Shown here one piece after another: positions 30,693-40,496 of a stretch of DNA of 64,000 bases. Source of the DNA: Candidatus Bathyarchaeota archaeon (GTDB lineage Archaea > Thermoproteota > CALKCG01 > B24 > DRYS01); NCBI GenBank assembly GCA_025058595.1, contig JANXEK010000006.1, forward strand, positions 1-64,000, in the 5' to 3' direction. The position numbers and the translations under genes were made by a program. Positions within the stretch are counted from its first letter, which is position 1; each line of letters begins with the position of its first letter. The notes beneath the pieces are model-generated. The model had not been told where the DNA came from. It was given only the letters and a program-made list of their open reading frames with translations, and ran no database searches.

Positions 30693-31627
30693 AGATCCGA
30701 AAGCTTCCGTATGGAGACCTCGGTTAACCACTTCGTATATTTAGAGAATTTTCCTCTAACAGTCTCTTCGAATATACGTCTTATATGCTCCGTTACAGGC
30801 CCCTCCCCTCCCCCTCCAACCCTCCTACCATCTATCTCTAGTATAGGTGTTATCTCCGCGGCGGTACCTGTTAGGAATGCTTCATCGCAGGTATATAGTT
30901 CAACCCTAGCTATAGGCCTTTCATGAACCGTATAACCTAGATCAGATGCTATCTCCATGACGGATGCTCTAGTTACTCCCTCGAGTATATCTGAATATAT
31001 CGGTGGAGTGTAAAGCTCTCTATCCTTAACTATGAAGAGGTTTTCTCCGCTCCCCTCAGATACATATCCATTATTATCTAACAGTATAGCTTCATCATAT
31101 CCTGATTTCAACGCTTCGATCTTCGCTAAGACTGAGTTTATATAGTTTCCGCAAGCTTTAGCTTGTGGTGGTAGAGAGTATCCAGGTATCCTACGCCACG
31201 AAGATACGCAGCATCTTACACCACCGCTCGATAGATATTTACCGAACGGAAATACGGCGATAGCTACTTGGATAGGATTGTTAAGCGGGTTTAAACCTAT
31301 GTATCCATATCCACGGAACACTATAGGTCTTATATAGCAATCCTCCCTTACATCGTTTATCATAATCAACTCGATTATAACCCTACAAATTTCATCTACA
31401 GTATATGGTATATCCATGAAATATATTTTAGCTGATTTGAATAACCTCTCTATATGCTCCTTAAGCCTGAATACATACATTTTACCGTTAGATGCGTATG
31501 CCCTTATACCTTCGAATACACCTGTACCATAGTGTAGCGCATGCGTAAGTATATGCACCCTAGCTTCGTCCCAAGGTTTGAATTCTCCATCAACCCATAT
31601 CCAGTTTGTCTTCCTTAACGCAGCCAT
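30689..31627 (-). CDS. ilvE: Branched-chain amino acid aminotransferase
   Basis: [42 protein letters not shown]. Confidence 0.94.
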   Translation of the reverse strand: MAALRKTNWIWVDGEFKPWDEARVHILTHALHYGTGVFEGIRAYASNGKMYVFRLKEHIERLFKSAKIYFMDIPYTVDEICRVIIELIMINDVREDCYIRPIVFRGYGYIGLNPLNNPIQVAIAVFPFGKYLSSGGVRCCVSSWRRIPGYSLPPQAKACGNYINSVLAKIEALKSGYDEAILLDNNGYVSEGSGENLFIVKDRELYTPPIYSDILEGVTRASVMEIASDLGYTVHERPIARVELYTCDEAFLTGTAAEITPILEIDGRRVGGGGEGPVTEHIRRIFEETVRGKFSKYTKWLTEVSIRKLSDL

Positions 31628-31660
31628 ATCATCATCTCCCCATAAACTAGAACTAATAGG

Positions 31661-32968
31661 TTATAACTGCATTTGCATTTTTAACTCCTTCATCAGATAT
31701 TCTACACGGAAATATCTGTAAGCCTCCTCATCTGTATCGAAGCAGAAGTATACTTTCTGATAATTGTCAGCAAGCGATTCAGTCGAATATCTTACTTCAG
31801 ATGGACTTCTCCTGCTAAGCACAATATCCGCTATAAGATGGGCTATCTCATCCATACAATCCTCCTTCATACCCAACCTCGTAACCTCTTGTACCCCAAG
31901 CCTTATACCGGAGGCCTCTCCTTCATCTCTATCCCAAGGCATAGGCATAGGATTAACTATTATATTCGCTTCCTCGAGTATATTGCTTATACCATTTGCC
32001 CTGCCCCTTCCTACATCGATTATTACTTGATGCGATTCGGTGAAATTCTTATCTGAGCATATGACCTTAACACCTTTATCGTATAGTGCTTCGGCGAGTC
32101 TCTTAGCGTTCTTCGTAACCTGATCTGCATAGGAGGCGCCGAAAGCCTGCATTTCACAGGTCGTCACAGCTAAAGCTGCTACACGATTTATATGATGGTT
32201 ATTAACGAGTTGCCACGCCGAATGATCTATAGCTTCACTATAGTCTCTCTTACACAATATTATACCTCCTTGAGGACCGAAGAAGGTTTTATGCGTACTA
32301 CCCGTAACTATATCTGCACCTTCTCTTAACGGATCCTGGAATCTTCCTCCAGCTATCAAGCCGAGTACGTGAGCCGCATCGTATGCTAATATACCCCCCT
32401 CCTCTTTAACTACCGGCATCAACTCTCTTACCGGGTGTGGAAATAGTATATCAGAAGCACCTAGAAGCACTATCTTAGGTTTAACCCTTCTGATCAGCTT
32501 CTCAGCTCCATCTACATCTACGTTGTACGCTTCCTGATCGAACGGTAATGGTACCATCGATACCCCATGTACTAAGCTACATTCCCTGAAGCTACTATGC
32601 CCTCCATCCATAACGGATAGAGCCATTATAGAGTCTCCAGGTTTCGTTAACGCATTCACCACTATTAGGTTTGCTAAAGTTCCGCTTATCGGAACATAGT
32701 TTACATGTTCAGCTCTGAATAGCGATCTTAGAAGGTATCCTGTTAACGCTTCTATCAAATCTACATATCTACATCCTCTATACATCCTTGTATAAAGGAA
32801 GCCTATAGCATATCTATGCCCTAGATCAGTGGATAAGAGCTTCCTAACTAGCCCGCTAGTTATATTCTCGCTAGCTATCAGGTTTATACATCTAGATCTA
32901 TAGAAGTGATGCTCCTCAACATACGATAGTAGATCCATCAAAGCTCTTAGATGATGCAAGGTCAGCAC
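31661..32968 (-). CDS. Second, divergent serine hydroxymethyltransferase-family protein
   Basis: INLIASENITSGLVRKLL, VVTGSTHKTFFGPQGG (PLP lysine), YDAAHVLGLIAGG; lacks the [15 protein letters not shown] motif. Confidence 0.85.
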   Translation of the reverse strand: MLTLHHLRALMDLLSYVEEHHFYRSRCINLIASENITSGLVRKLLSTDLGHRYAIGFLYTRMYRGCRYVDLIEALTGYLLRSLFRAEHVNYVPISGTLANLIVVNALTKPGDSIMALSVMDGGHSSFRECSLVHGVSMVPLPFDQEAYNVDVDGAEKLIRRVKPKIVLLGASDILFPHPVRELMPVVKEEGGILAYDAAHVLGLIAGGRFQDPLREGADIVTGSTHKTFFGPQGGIILCKRDYSEAIDHSAWQLVNNHHINRVAALAVTTCEMQAFGASYADQVTKNAKRLAEALYDKGVKVICSDKNFTESHQVIIDVGRGRANGISNILEEANIIVNPMPMPWDRDEGEASGIRLGVQEVTRLGMKEDCMDEIAHLIADIVLSRRSPSEVRYSTESLADNYQKVYFCFDTDEEAYRYFRVEYLMKELKMQMQL

Positions 32969-33210
32969 CCCAGAGGCTATTTAACACGGAGTTTCTTCTA
33001 GATATCTCAAATAGATTTAAGCTTTCCGTATACGAGCTGTATGGATCCTAACCGATTATAGTATCTCCATAGGATTTACGTAGCCTAGCCTTCACACCCT
33101 ATTTTGGCTATCGAAGTATAAGGTATCGATTCTTTAAAGCGTGATGTATCCATGTATATCGTATATCGCCTTATATGAGGGAGTAGAGTAACTTATCGGA
33201 GAGTGAAGCT

Positions 33211-34854
33211 TTGAAAAACGGTAGTATAAGGCTAGACGTTATAGATGAGACCTGGAAAAACTACCTAGACTACCTAGAGAGGAGTCCGTATTCCATCTCA
33301 AGGCTTGTACACAGTTTATCTCCTCGTTCCTCTATCGATAGTATGAAGTACGTAAGAGTGGAGCATCTCTCGTATACTTTATGGGGTTTCCAAGAGAGGA
33401 TTCTAGAACGTATAGTAGGCGATACCCTTATAGTAGGTTTACCTACAGGTTTAGGTAAAACGTATATAGCAGGCGCTTTTCTCCGTAAGGTAAGCTTGGA
33501 AAAGCCTATACGAGTACTGTTTCTCGTTCCATCGATACCTCTCGGTGTTCAACAAACGTTATTCGCAAGGGAGAAGCTCAACGTAGAGGCATTTTTCATA
33601 TCTGGAGAGTTGCCTAGGTATAGAAGAGCTAAACTTAAGGTATGGAATGCAGGCTTCGTCGTATGTACACCGCAAACGTTCTTCAACGATATACTATCAG
33701 ATTATCGTGAACAGTTGATCGCAGCTAGAAGCGTGAACGATCCCGCTGACTTTCTAAGAGGCCATGGATTGAATAGCTTCCCGTACGATATCGTTATAGC
33801 GGATGAATGCCAGAGATACGTAGGGTTAACCGATGGATACTCCATACTCCTAGCGGCTAAAGCATCAGGTAGTAGGATACTAGCTCTAAGCGCTACACCT
33901 CTACTTCACGATGCTAGAAGGTATAGCGAGCTTAAGAAGATCTTCGATGATATACAGGTGTTCACCGTAGAGGATCCAGAGATAGAGAGGTCTATACCTA
34001 AGAGAGTTTTGAAGGTAGTAGAAGTCGAGTTACCTTCAAAAGTTAAGTTACTCTACGATACTATCACACGAATCTCCGATAGCATCGTACAGGAGATACG
34101 AGCATCATACGGGGATGGCCATGAATATATGAGATGCGATGAGCATGAAGAATGTAAGAAGGCTAGATCCCTCAAGATACTAGCATTCAGACTGGTAGAG
34201 GATGGAGCGAGTAGCGTGATACGCTATCAGACCTGGCGTTTACCTGAAGTTAAGAGGAAATACCCTGATACCGATATATCACCTTATAGACTATTTCTAG
34301 AAGTCCTGAAGGATACACCGAACCATAAACTCGGGCCTCTCCTCACGATACTATCTAAAAGCCGGTTCGAGAAAGCTATAATATTCGTAGAGCCTATACA
34401 GGCTGCTAAACAGATAGGATCACTGCTTCAAGGTATCTACGGTGTAGATCATGTAGCGATTCTGGTAGGTAAGGAGATGATGGATCTTACGAAGCAGACG
34501 GCAGCTCTACTACACTTTAAGGGTAAAGCAAAGATACTGGTAGCGACATCGGTGGCTGAGGAGGGTTTAGATGTACCCTCAGCCGACTTAGAGATATGGA
34601 TCGATCCGCCTTCTAATCCTAGAAAGTGGATTCAAAGGTTTGGACGTATACTCAGACAGCCTGGGGGTAAGAAGGAAGCTGTAACCTATGCTATAATCTC
34701 ACGTGATACACATGAGGAGAGTAAGTTGAGGTCTATATCGAATAAAGCTGCCAGATACTATGGATTCACCCAGATGATACTAGAGGAGGATCTAGTTAAG
34801 CAGAAGTATTTAACGGACTTGCTACATAGAAACTATTTGAAGTCTGAGGGTTGA
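33211..34854 (+). CDS. Superfamily 2 helicase (Hef/XPF-helicase-like)
   Basis: VGLPTGLGKTYIA (Walker A), VIADECQRY (DECQ box), SATPLL, WIQRFGRILRQPGGK (motif VI). TTG start. Confidence 0.85.
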   Translation: MKNGSIRLDVIDETWKNYLDYLERSPYSISRLVHSLSPRSSIDSMKYVRVEHLSYTLWGFQERILERIVGDTLIVGLPTGLGKTYIAGAFLRKVSLEKPIRVLFLVPSIPLGVQQTLFAREKLNVEAFFISGELPRYRRAKLKVWNAGFVVCTPQTFFNDILSDYREQLIAARSVNDPADFLRGHGLNSFPYDIVIADECQRYVGLTDGYSILLAAKASGSRILALSATPLLHDARRYSELKKIFDDIQVFTVEDPEIERSIPKRVLKVVEVELPSKVKLLYDTITRISDSIVQEIRASYGDGHEYMRCDEHEECKKARSLKILAFRLVEDGASSVIRYQTWRLPEVKRKYPDTDISPYRLFLEVLKDTPNHKLGPLLTILSKSRFEKAIIFVEPIQAAKQIGSLLQGIYGVDHVAILVGKEMMDLTKQTAALLHFKGKAKILVATSVAEEGLDVPSADLEIWIDPPSNPRKWIQRFGRILRQPGGKKEAVTYAIISRDTHEESKLRSISNKAARYYGFTQMILEEDLVKQKYLTDLLHRNYLKSEG

Positions 34855-35747
34855 GTTTAAGGTTAAGCCTTAAGGTATACCCCCGATTAGAGGATGAAGA
34901 TTTCAAGGTACTCGCAGCGATAGAGTTAGGCATGTCTAGCCATGCTTATACACCTATAGATTACGTAGCTAAGCTTAGCGGTCTTCACGAGAAAGAATTA
35001 TCCTATAGACTACGTAAACTGAATAAGCTTAAGGTGATTCTATCCAGCCGTTCGCCTCAACCTAGCTTCGCTATAAACTCCATCGCATACGACTGCCTAG
35101 CTTTACGTTCACTGGTTAAATCCGGGGTGATCGAAGCTATCGGCAGTCCTCTAGCTGAAGGAAAAGAATCTGATGTATATCTAGGGTTATCGTCTGATGG
35201 GGCGAAATTGGTTCTCAAATTCCTACGTATAGGTCGTATAAGCTTTAGACAGACGAGGAGGTTAAGGAGTTATATAGAGCAGCGTGATCATATCTCATGG
35301 CTATACCAATGTAGGTTAGCCGCTTTTAAGGAGTATGAAGCCATATCTAGCCTATATAAACTCGGTATCAAAGTACCTAAACCTATAGCTTACAATCGTC
35401 ATCTTCTAGTATCTAGCTTCTTCGATGGGATCGAACTTGCGTTTTGTAGAGAGTTGGAGCAGCCCGATAAGATATTAGCAGACATCCTCGATGAGGTTAG
35501 AAGAGTATATATGGAAGCATATATGATTCATTGCGATTTGAATCAATACAACGTTCTCGTATCATCTGAAGGTGATATATGCATAATAGATTGGCCTCAA
35601 TATATAACGTCTAGCCATCCAGAAGCGTTAAACTATCTTAAAAGAGATATAAGAAACATATCTTCCTTCTTCAGAAGGAAGTATGATATACATCTAGATA
35701 TCGATAGAGCAGTAAACTATGTTACAGGTCTATCCTCTACGCTATAG
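34851..35747 (+). CDS. rio2: RIO2-type serine/threonine protein kinase
   Basis: N-terminal wHTH, GSPLAEGKESDVYLGL, HCDLNQYNVLV, CIIDWPQYI. TTG start overlapping the helicase end. Confidence 0.92.
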   Translation: MSLRLSLKVYPRLEDEDFKVLAAIELGMSSHAYTPIDYVAKLSGLHEKELSYRLRKLNKLKVILSSRSPQPSFAINSIAYDCLALRSLVKSGVIEAIGSPLAEGKESDVYLGLSSDGAKLVLKFLRIGRISFRQTRRLRSYIEQRDHISWLYQCRLAAFKEYEAISSLYKLGIKVPKPIAYNRHLLVSSFFDGIELAFCRELEQPDKILADILDEVRRVYMEAYMIHCDLNQYNVLVSSEGDICIIDWPQYITSSHPEALNYLKRDIRNISSFFRRKYDIHLDIDRAVNYVTGLSSTL

Positions 35748-36991
35748 GATACTTCCCTTCTGCTAGCTCTATGCAGAACTTATCTATATTCTCCAGCTCT
35801 TTAGATACGCAATCTTCTACATCTTCTTCTAAACTCTTTATATCCAATCCCTCATCGGTAATCAACTGGACAGCAGCTATCTTAGGCTCGTTTATAGGCT
35901 CCCCTATCTGACTTAAAAGCCAGACATACACTTCTTGTAAGCCGCTTAAACTAGTATAGATCTTATTAGCTATCCTATGCGTGAGAACATTGTATATCTT
36001 ACCTATGTGGGAAACAGGATTCTTACCGGCTGCAGCTTCGGAACTTATAGGTCTATTGAGGGGTATAACTCCGTTCACCCTATTCCCTCTACCAACCTGA
36101 CCCGAATCCGCGCTATCGGCGGATGTACCTAAGACGGTCAGATATAATCCATCTATACCTCTCCCCATCCTATCTAGAGTATTCAGTTTAACTTCGATCC
36201 TATCGAAGTACCCTTTATGGAAGAGAACCTCCCTTAACTCCTCTAAAACCTCTTCCTTCCTTCTGAAATATGTAGATTCACAATCTATGAATTTATCTAT
36301 GAAAGCCATCGATATCGTGAGATCAAGTTTATCCTCGTATCTCAACCCCATAACTTTAATATCTTCACCAGTTTCAGGATGTCTCCTCTTAAATTCTGGA
36401 GAGTTTAGGAACCTCTCAACCTCATAGACTATACGTTCAACCCTACTCATGGGAGCATAACCAACCGCTGCCGATGTATCGTTAGCCTCTAAATACCTTC
36501 CCCCTCTAGCGAATATATCCCTCAGAGCTTGTGATCCGGGTTTAATCTCTACTTGATATACCACGTGAATATCTGGATCTACGAATCTCATATTACGTTT
36601 AAACCATTCTTTAGCGGCGGAGACAGCTATCTCATCTACCGGTATAACCTCCTCTTCGACGCTCCATGTAGCTCTATCGCCAAAGATCAGCTTCATAGGC
36701 CTCTTAATCAAGCCGCCGCCAAACCTATTCTCCGCCTCTCCTGCGGCTAATAGACCTTTATCGAGGTTATGATGGAGTATCTGCCCATACCTCTTTATAT
36801 ATTCGAAACTAAGTCTAACAGATACACTATCCATTATAGCATCGCATATATAATCCGGGTGGCCTAAGCCTATGAGGGCTATCTAACCTCATACGAGGCT
36901 AGATAGCTTTCCTCTCGACTATCTCTACTCTACGCTTCTCTACCGGCTCCCCCCTCAACCTTTCTACAACTATCTTAGGCATACCAGTCAT
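35737..36991 (-). CDS. mat: S-adenosylmethionine synthetase, archaeal MAT; two exons (36909-36991 and 35737-36871) separated by a 37-nt BHB-type intron
   Basis: Exon 1 translates [27 protein letters not shown](K); exon 2 resumes (K)[24 protein letters not shown]...[23 protein letters not shown]. Spliced length 1218 nt (405 aa), normal for archaeal MAT. ORF track starts late at 36834. Confidence 0.9.
36872..36908 (-). other. Candidate archaeal bulge-helix-bulge intron in MAT pre-mRNA (37 nt)
   Basis: Minus strand: ...GUCGA-GAGG-AA|A-GCUAUCUAGCCUC-GUAU-GAGGUUAGAUAGC-CCUC-AU|A-GGCUUAGGCC... Central 4-bp helix GAGG/CCUC, two 3-nt bulges AAA and AUA, 13-bp intron hairpin. Contains in-frame TAG, length not divisible by 3; removal restores VERKGLGHPD. 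Confidence 0.85.
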
Positions 36992-37064
36992 CCTGCCTCC
37001 GCATATAAGCTAATATATTCAGAGCTTAAATGCATTACTCCATCTACACGATTCGATATAGCAA

Positions 37065-37310
37065 CTATGCCTCGAACGATATGTAGAGTATATTACTTCC
37101 TCTTATAAAGATCCTACCGTAATTAACCCTCAATTCACCATCCCTATACTCCTCAGCGTCGTCGAGTAGTAGGTTCATATACGCGTCACATGAAACTACG
37201 ACACCAGAGTACTCTATGTTATTCTTAAGTTTAATCTTTACACGGGAATTTTTAAGCTTAGAAAGTACGTTCATAGGTTTAACTCCTGAAGCCATCATCT
37301 CACCTTTCAC
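37065..37310 (-). CDS. Lsm/Sm-like archaeal protein
   Basis: LKNSRVKIKLKNNIEYSGVVVSCDAYMNLLLDDAEEY...IFIRGSNILYISFEA (Sm1/Sm2 motifs). Confidence 0.93.
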   Translation of the reverse strand: MKGEMMASGVKPMNVLSKLKNSRVKIKLKNNIEYSGVVVSCDAYMNLLLDDAEEYRDGELRVNYGRIFIRGSNILYISFEA

Positions 37311-37380
37311 ATCGTACGCTTTCCCACTCGACTTCTATACCTGTTCAAGCTTAATAAGATTTCCCTTAGACCGTATACAC

Positions 37381-38232
37381 CTAGCTAGGCTTCGAAGGCT
37401 TCTCTATAAGCTTTCTCTTATAGAGAACCTCCCCTCTACGGTTATGTGGAGATCTATACACGGTATCCATCCCCTTCTCGATCTCTCTAGCCTCAGAAGC
37501 CTGTCTAGCGGCATAACTCATAAGCTCGTGCGCGGCGGCTACTATAGACGTATACTCAGTCCACTCCTCTATCTTGAAGCATCCTTCGACCGTTAGATCG
37601 GCAACCTTAACGGCGGCTTCGTATGCAGCTATAGCTTTAGCCCGAGCGTAGGGGTTAGCGAATTGACCTGCTTCGACTGCTACCTTCCTATCCACTATGA
37701 TCCTAGGTAGCTTCAACTCTTCCCCCCTCTTCAAACAATCTATCACCTTATCTAGCTCCATCTGTATAACCCTGAACGCACCTGTAACTGCTAGAACCTT
37801 TATTAGATCAGCGTTGTATATAGCCATCTCGACAGGATCCAGAAACTCTCTCCTAGCACCTATCATAGAGTCTCCGAGAACTATTATATACCCATACCCA
37901 CCCTCCTCAAGCTCCTTAATAATCCTCCTAGAAGGAGCATCTGATACGACGATAGTAGGTATACCAGCATCTCTAAGTAGACTCCTCATCCTCCTAGGTC
38001 CAGGTAGGCCGGCGTTAGGACTTACCGCTATAGCTAAAACTGGTTTGAACTGTATAAGAGCTTTAGCAACCTCCTCTGCATCATCCTCCCCCATCTTAGC
38101 GCCCGAAGAAACTATCCTAACGCTTAAATCATCCCTATCAGCCCTCTCATCGAGTAGATACTCTATCAACGGAGATGAAGCTATACATCCAAGCTTACCA
38201 AACCCTATCCTTATAACCCCGCTCATACCCAC
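37381..38232 (-). CDS. mtd: F420-dependent methylene-tetrahydromethanopterin dehydrogenase
   Basis: IRIGFGKLGCIASSPLIEYLLDERADRDDLSVRIVSSGAKMG, PNAGLPGPRRMRSLL, FANPYARAKAIAAYEAA. Confidence 0.92.
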   Translation of the reverse strand: MGMSGVIRIGFGKLGCIASSPLIEYLLDERADRDDLSVRIVSSGAKMGEDDAEEVAKALIQFKPVLAIAVSPNAGLPGPRRMRSLLRDAGIPTIVVSDAPSRRIIKELEEGGYGYIIVLGDSMIGARREFLDPVEMAIYNADLIKVLAVTGAFRVIQMELDKVIDCLKRGEELKLPRIIVDRKVAVEAGQFANPYARAKAIAAYEAAVKVADLTVEGCFKIEEWTEYTSIVAAAHELMSYAARQASEAREIEKGMDTVYRSPHNRRGEVLYKRKLIEKPSKPS

Positions 38233-38358
38233 CCATCTATGCTACCCTTCTATCCACCTATATAGAACTTTCCTATATATTAGATGGACCAACCCATCTA
38301 ATAGCTAGGAATAGAAGTTAAACACCTCTAGATCTCCCTAGAGGTTTTCCAGATTGAA

Positions 38359-38593
38359 ATGGATGTAACTATCACTAAACATGCCTTAAAGAGGATGATG
38401 GAGCGAAGATATAAGCCAGCGTTCACCAAGGAATACCTTCAACAAGTACGAGAGTTTTCCTTAAATGAAAAGCCGAAGAAACAACTACATGATCTATGTG
38501 CCGTCTAGGGGGTGGCTTGTTGGGCTTATAGAACGTGGTAGCTTTATCGTAAAAACTTTCATGTCCAAAGCTTATAATTCCAAATTGTTTTAG
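38359..38593 (+). pseudogene. Frameshifted DUF4258-like small protein gene
   Basis: MDVTITKHALKRMMERRYKPAFTKEYLQQVREFSLNEKPKK then +1 frame NYMIYVPSRGWLVGLIERGSFIVKTFMSKAYNSKLF*; span 235 nt = 3n+1. Confidence 0.6.
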
Positions 38594-38713
38594 GATAGGA
38601 TGGATGATGGTTTACTTAATCATAACCCTCTGTTCAAAGATCAAGGATGACAGCGTTCAGTTACCTCCAATTCCAAAGTCTTAACTCCATATGACTATAT
38701 TGACGACATAAAT

Positions 38714-39154
38714 TTGGCAAGGGTTTTTATCGCAGCGCGAGAGAAAATATTGAAGCGACCTGAAGCATTACTTAGTTTAAAGGAAATCTACGTGTTCGAC
38801 CTTTACGTTCGCGCTGGGAAAGTTTACTCAAAAATTTATCGCCTACATTATCGGCAGCTAAAAGATATGCTTCTTGAGGGCAACCACGGTGTAGTTAACG
38901 GTCTTGAAAAGGCAGGGAATATCAGGCGACCTTCAGTAAGGCCATCGCGAAAGAGAGTGGCATACTGTACACGGCTCCGTTGTGGATGGTTATTTTACCC
39001 CGTATATATGACGCTATATCCAGGAAGCTCAACCCAGAACATGCTTATTTATGTTTTCGGGGGTCGCGACTATACGCAGTTCATTAAGAAAACTCAAGCG
39101 TGGAAAAATAAAGGAGGGATCAAATTTTTGAAAGTTATGGACGAGCAGGGGTAA
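38714..39154 (+). pseudogene. Degenerate accessory ORF, unknown family
   Basis: The second half reads more protein-like in another frame (KGREYQATFSKAIAKESGILYTAPLWMVILPRIYDAISRKLNPEHAYLCFRGSRLYAVH*), suggesting a frameshift. Confidence 0.4.
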
Positions 39155-39221
39155 AGTGGCTAGGCGAAAAACTATGTGAGCTTACAAAGTCGCTTCTGAA
39201 TGGAAGCCTAGAAAATTCAAT

Positions 39222-40056
39222 ATGAGATACCCCTGGCACCTTGATAAGTCAAGAGGGAACAAAGTGATGAAGCTAAACTTGCGTTGTAGTCAAGGAAGAA
39301 TCGAGATCATCGCTGAACTTTTCTCCCGTCTCGGATTTGACGGCATAACTTGCTTCGTCTATCTTGAGCCGGAGTACTTAGCACTGAAAAAGGTCTACGA
39401 AGAGTTCAACGTCCAGCCAAGATTTCTGAATTTAATTGCACTGTCAGCTGGCACGATAGATTTCCAGCTGGGATTTGGTGGTGCTGACAGATTCTGGAAC
39501 GCACTATACGAAACAGCGAAGATGCTTAAGAACCTCAACGGCGTCGAGCATGTTGAAAGCTTAATGTTACAATTCCTGCGTGATCCGGTCAACGCCAAGT
39601 TCTTGAACATAAAGAACAAGAGAATAAAGAAGATTTTCAGATAGGGTTTCGCAAATTGGTTTGTCAAAACTATGGAAAACTTAAGGATGAATCCTATAAA
39701 GTTATGGAGCGTATTAGCTAGCTTTCTTAACAACTCAATGAATAAGAAGACAATAGTATTCTCAATGAAGACCTGCGACATTGCCAATATCATATGTTAT
39801 GGCGACTTTTTTCAGAAGTGCATGGAGCCTCGTTCTAAACAAAGTTAGGAATAATCTTAGCAGAAGCATCGATCTCCTACGTTTAGACAGTATTGTCTGG
39901 CAAGCTGGAAAGGTAATGTGCAAATCCAAATATGAAATGGAAACCAGTCGAAAAAACTTGGAGGAATACTTGGTTAATAAGGTTGGAATAGAACAAACTT
40001 TAGCAAAGGAAATCGCAACACAACTAACCAGATTTATTGATCACATTCCACGTTGA
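39222..40056 (+). pseudogene. Decayed AGOG-like 8-oxoguanine DNA glycosylase
   Basis: Frame 1 ...ELFSRLGFDGI...LSAGTIDFQLGFGGADRFWNALYE...KKIFR then in-frame TAG (39642-39644), continuing GFANWFVKTMENLRMNPIKLWSVLASFLNNSMNKKTIVFSMKTCDIANII; another frame gives IDLLRLDSIVWQAGKVM. Order and motifs match archaeal AGOG, but the catalytic-Asp (IPIPVDxRV) block is missing. Confidence 0.6.
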
Positions 40057-40496
40057 GGGTAGAAGTATGAAAGTAAAGCGATCAAAATGAAATTCCAACA
40101 TATGAGGTATATGGAAAGCGCAGAGTAAACCCGAATAAGAAAATATCTATGTGATCTAACTGTGACTTTTCTGTTATTAGGTTTATACTTTTGCTTATTC
40201 CATGAACGCTTACCGTAAAACTTCACTTTCTCCTATTCCAAGGTTTTTGGCTATACGCTTCGACAAACGCTTATTTTCATCACCTAGAATTTAACCCGGC
40301 TTCCGCTCGCATAAGCAATTAAATCTACATGATTATCATTCCATAATTTTATTTCTGTTAGTTGCAGTAAACCGAAATGATGTATCGTTGTTTTTGAAAC
40401 ATCTTTTAATTAAATACCTAAATTTATATTGGTAGCGATGGAGTGTTTTATTGGTACTTCGAGCTAGCTCTACTCTTGGAACATTAATAGAAGTTT

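Noticed and set aside
36835-36991. Treating MAT as a pseudogene or simple frameshift
   Set aside because: The insertion is exactly bounded by BHB geometry and its removal restores the conserved motif without residue loss; random decay would not do this. Assembly error still needs read-level exclusion.
37697-38308. 203-aa antisense ORF opposite mtd
   Set aside because: Sense frame is an unambiguous Mtd; the antisense translation is a codon-bias artefact. Same reasoning for 3314-3844, 7423-7854, 24940-25362, 56041-56604 and similar.
40041-40226. 61-aa minus-strand ORF in the island
   Set aside because: No recognisable family; lies in decayed sequence.
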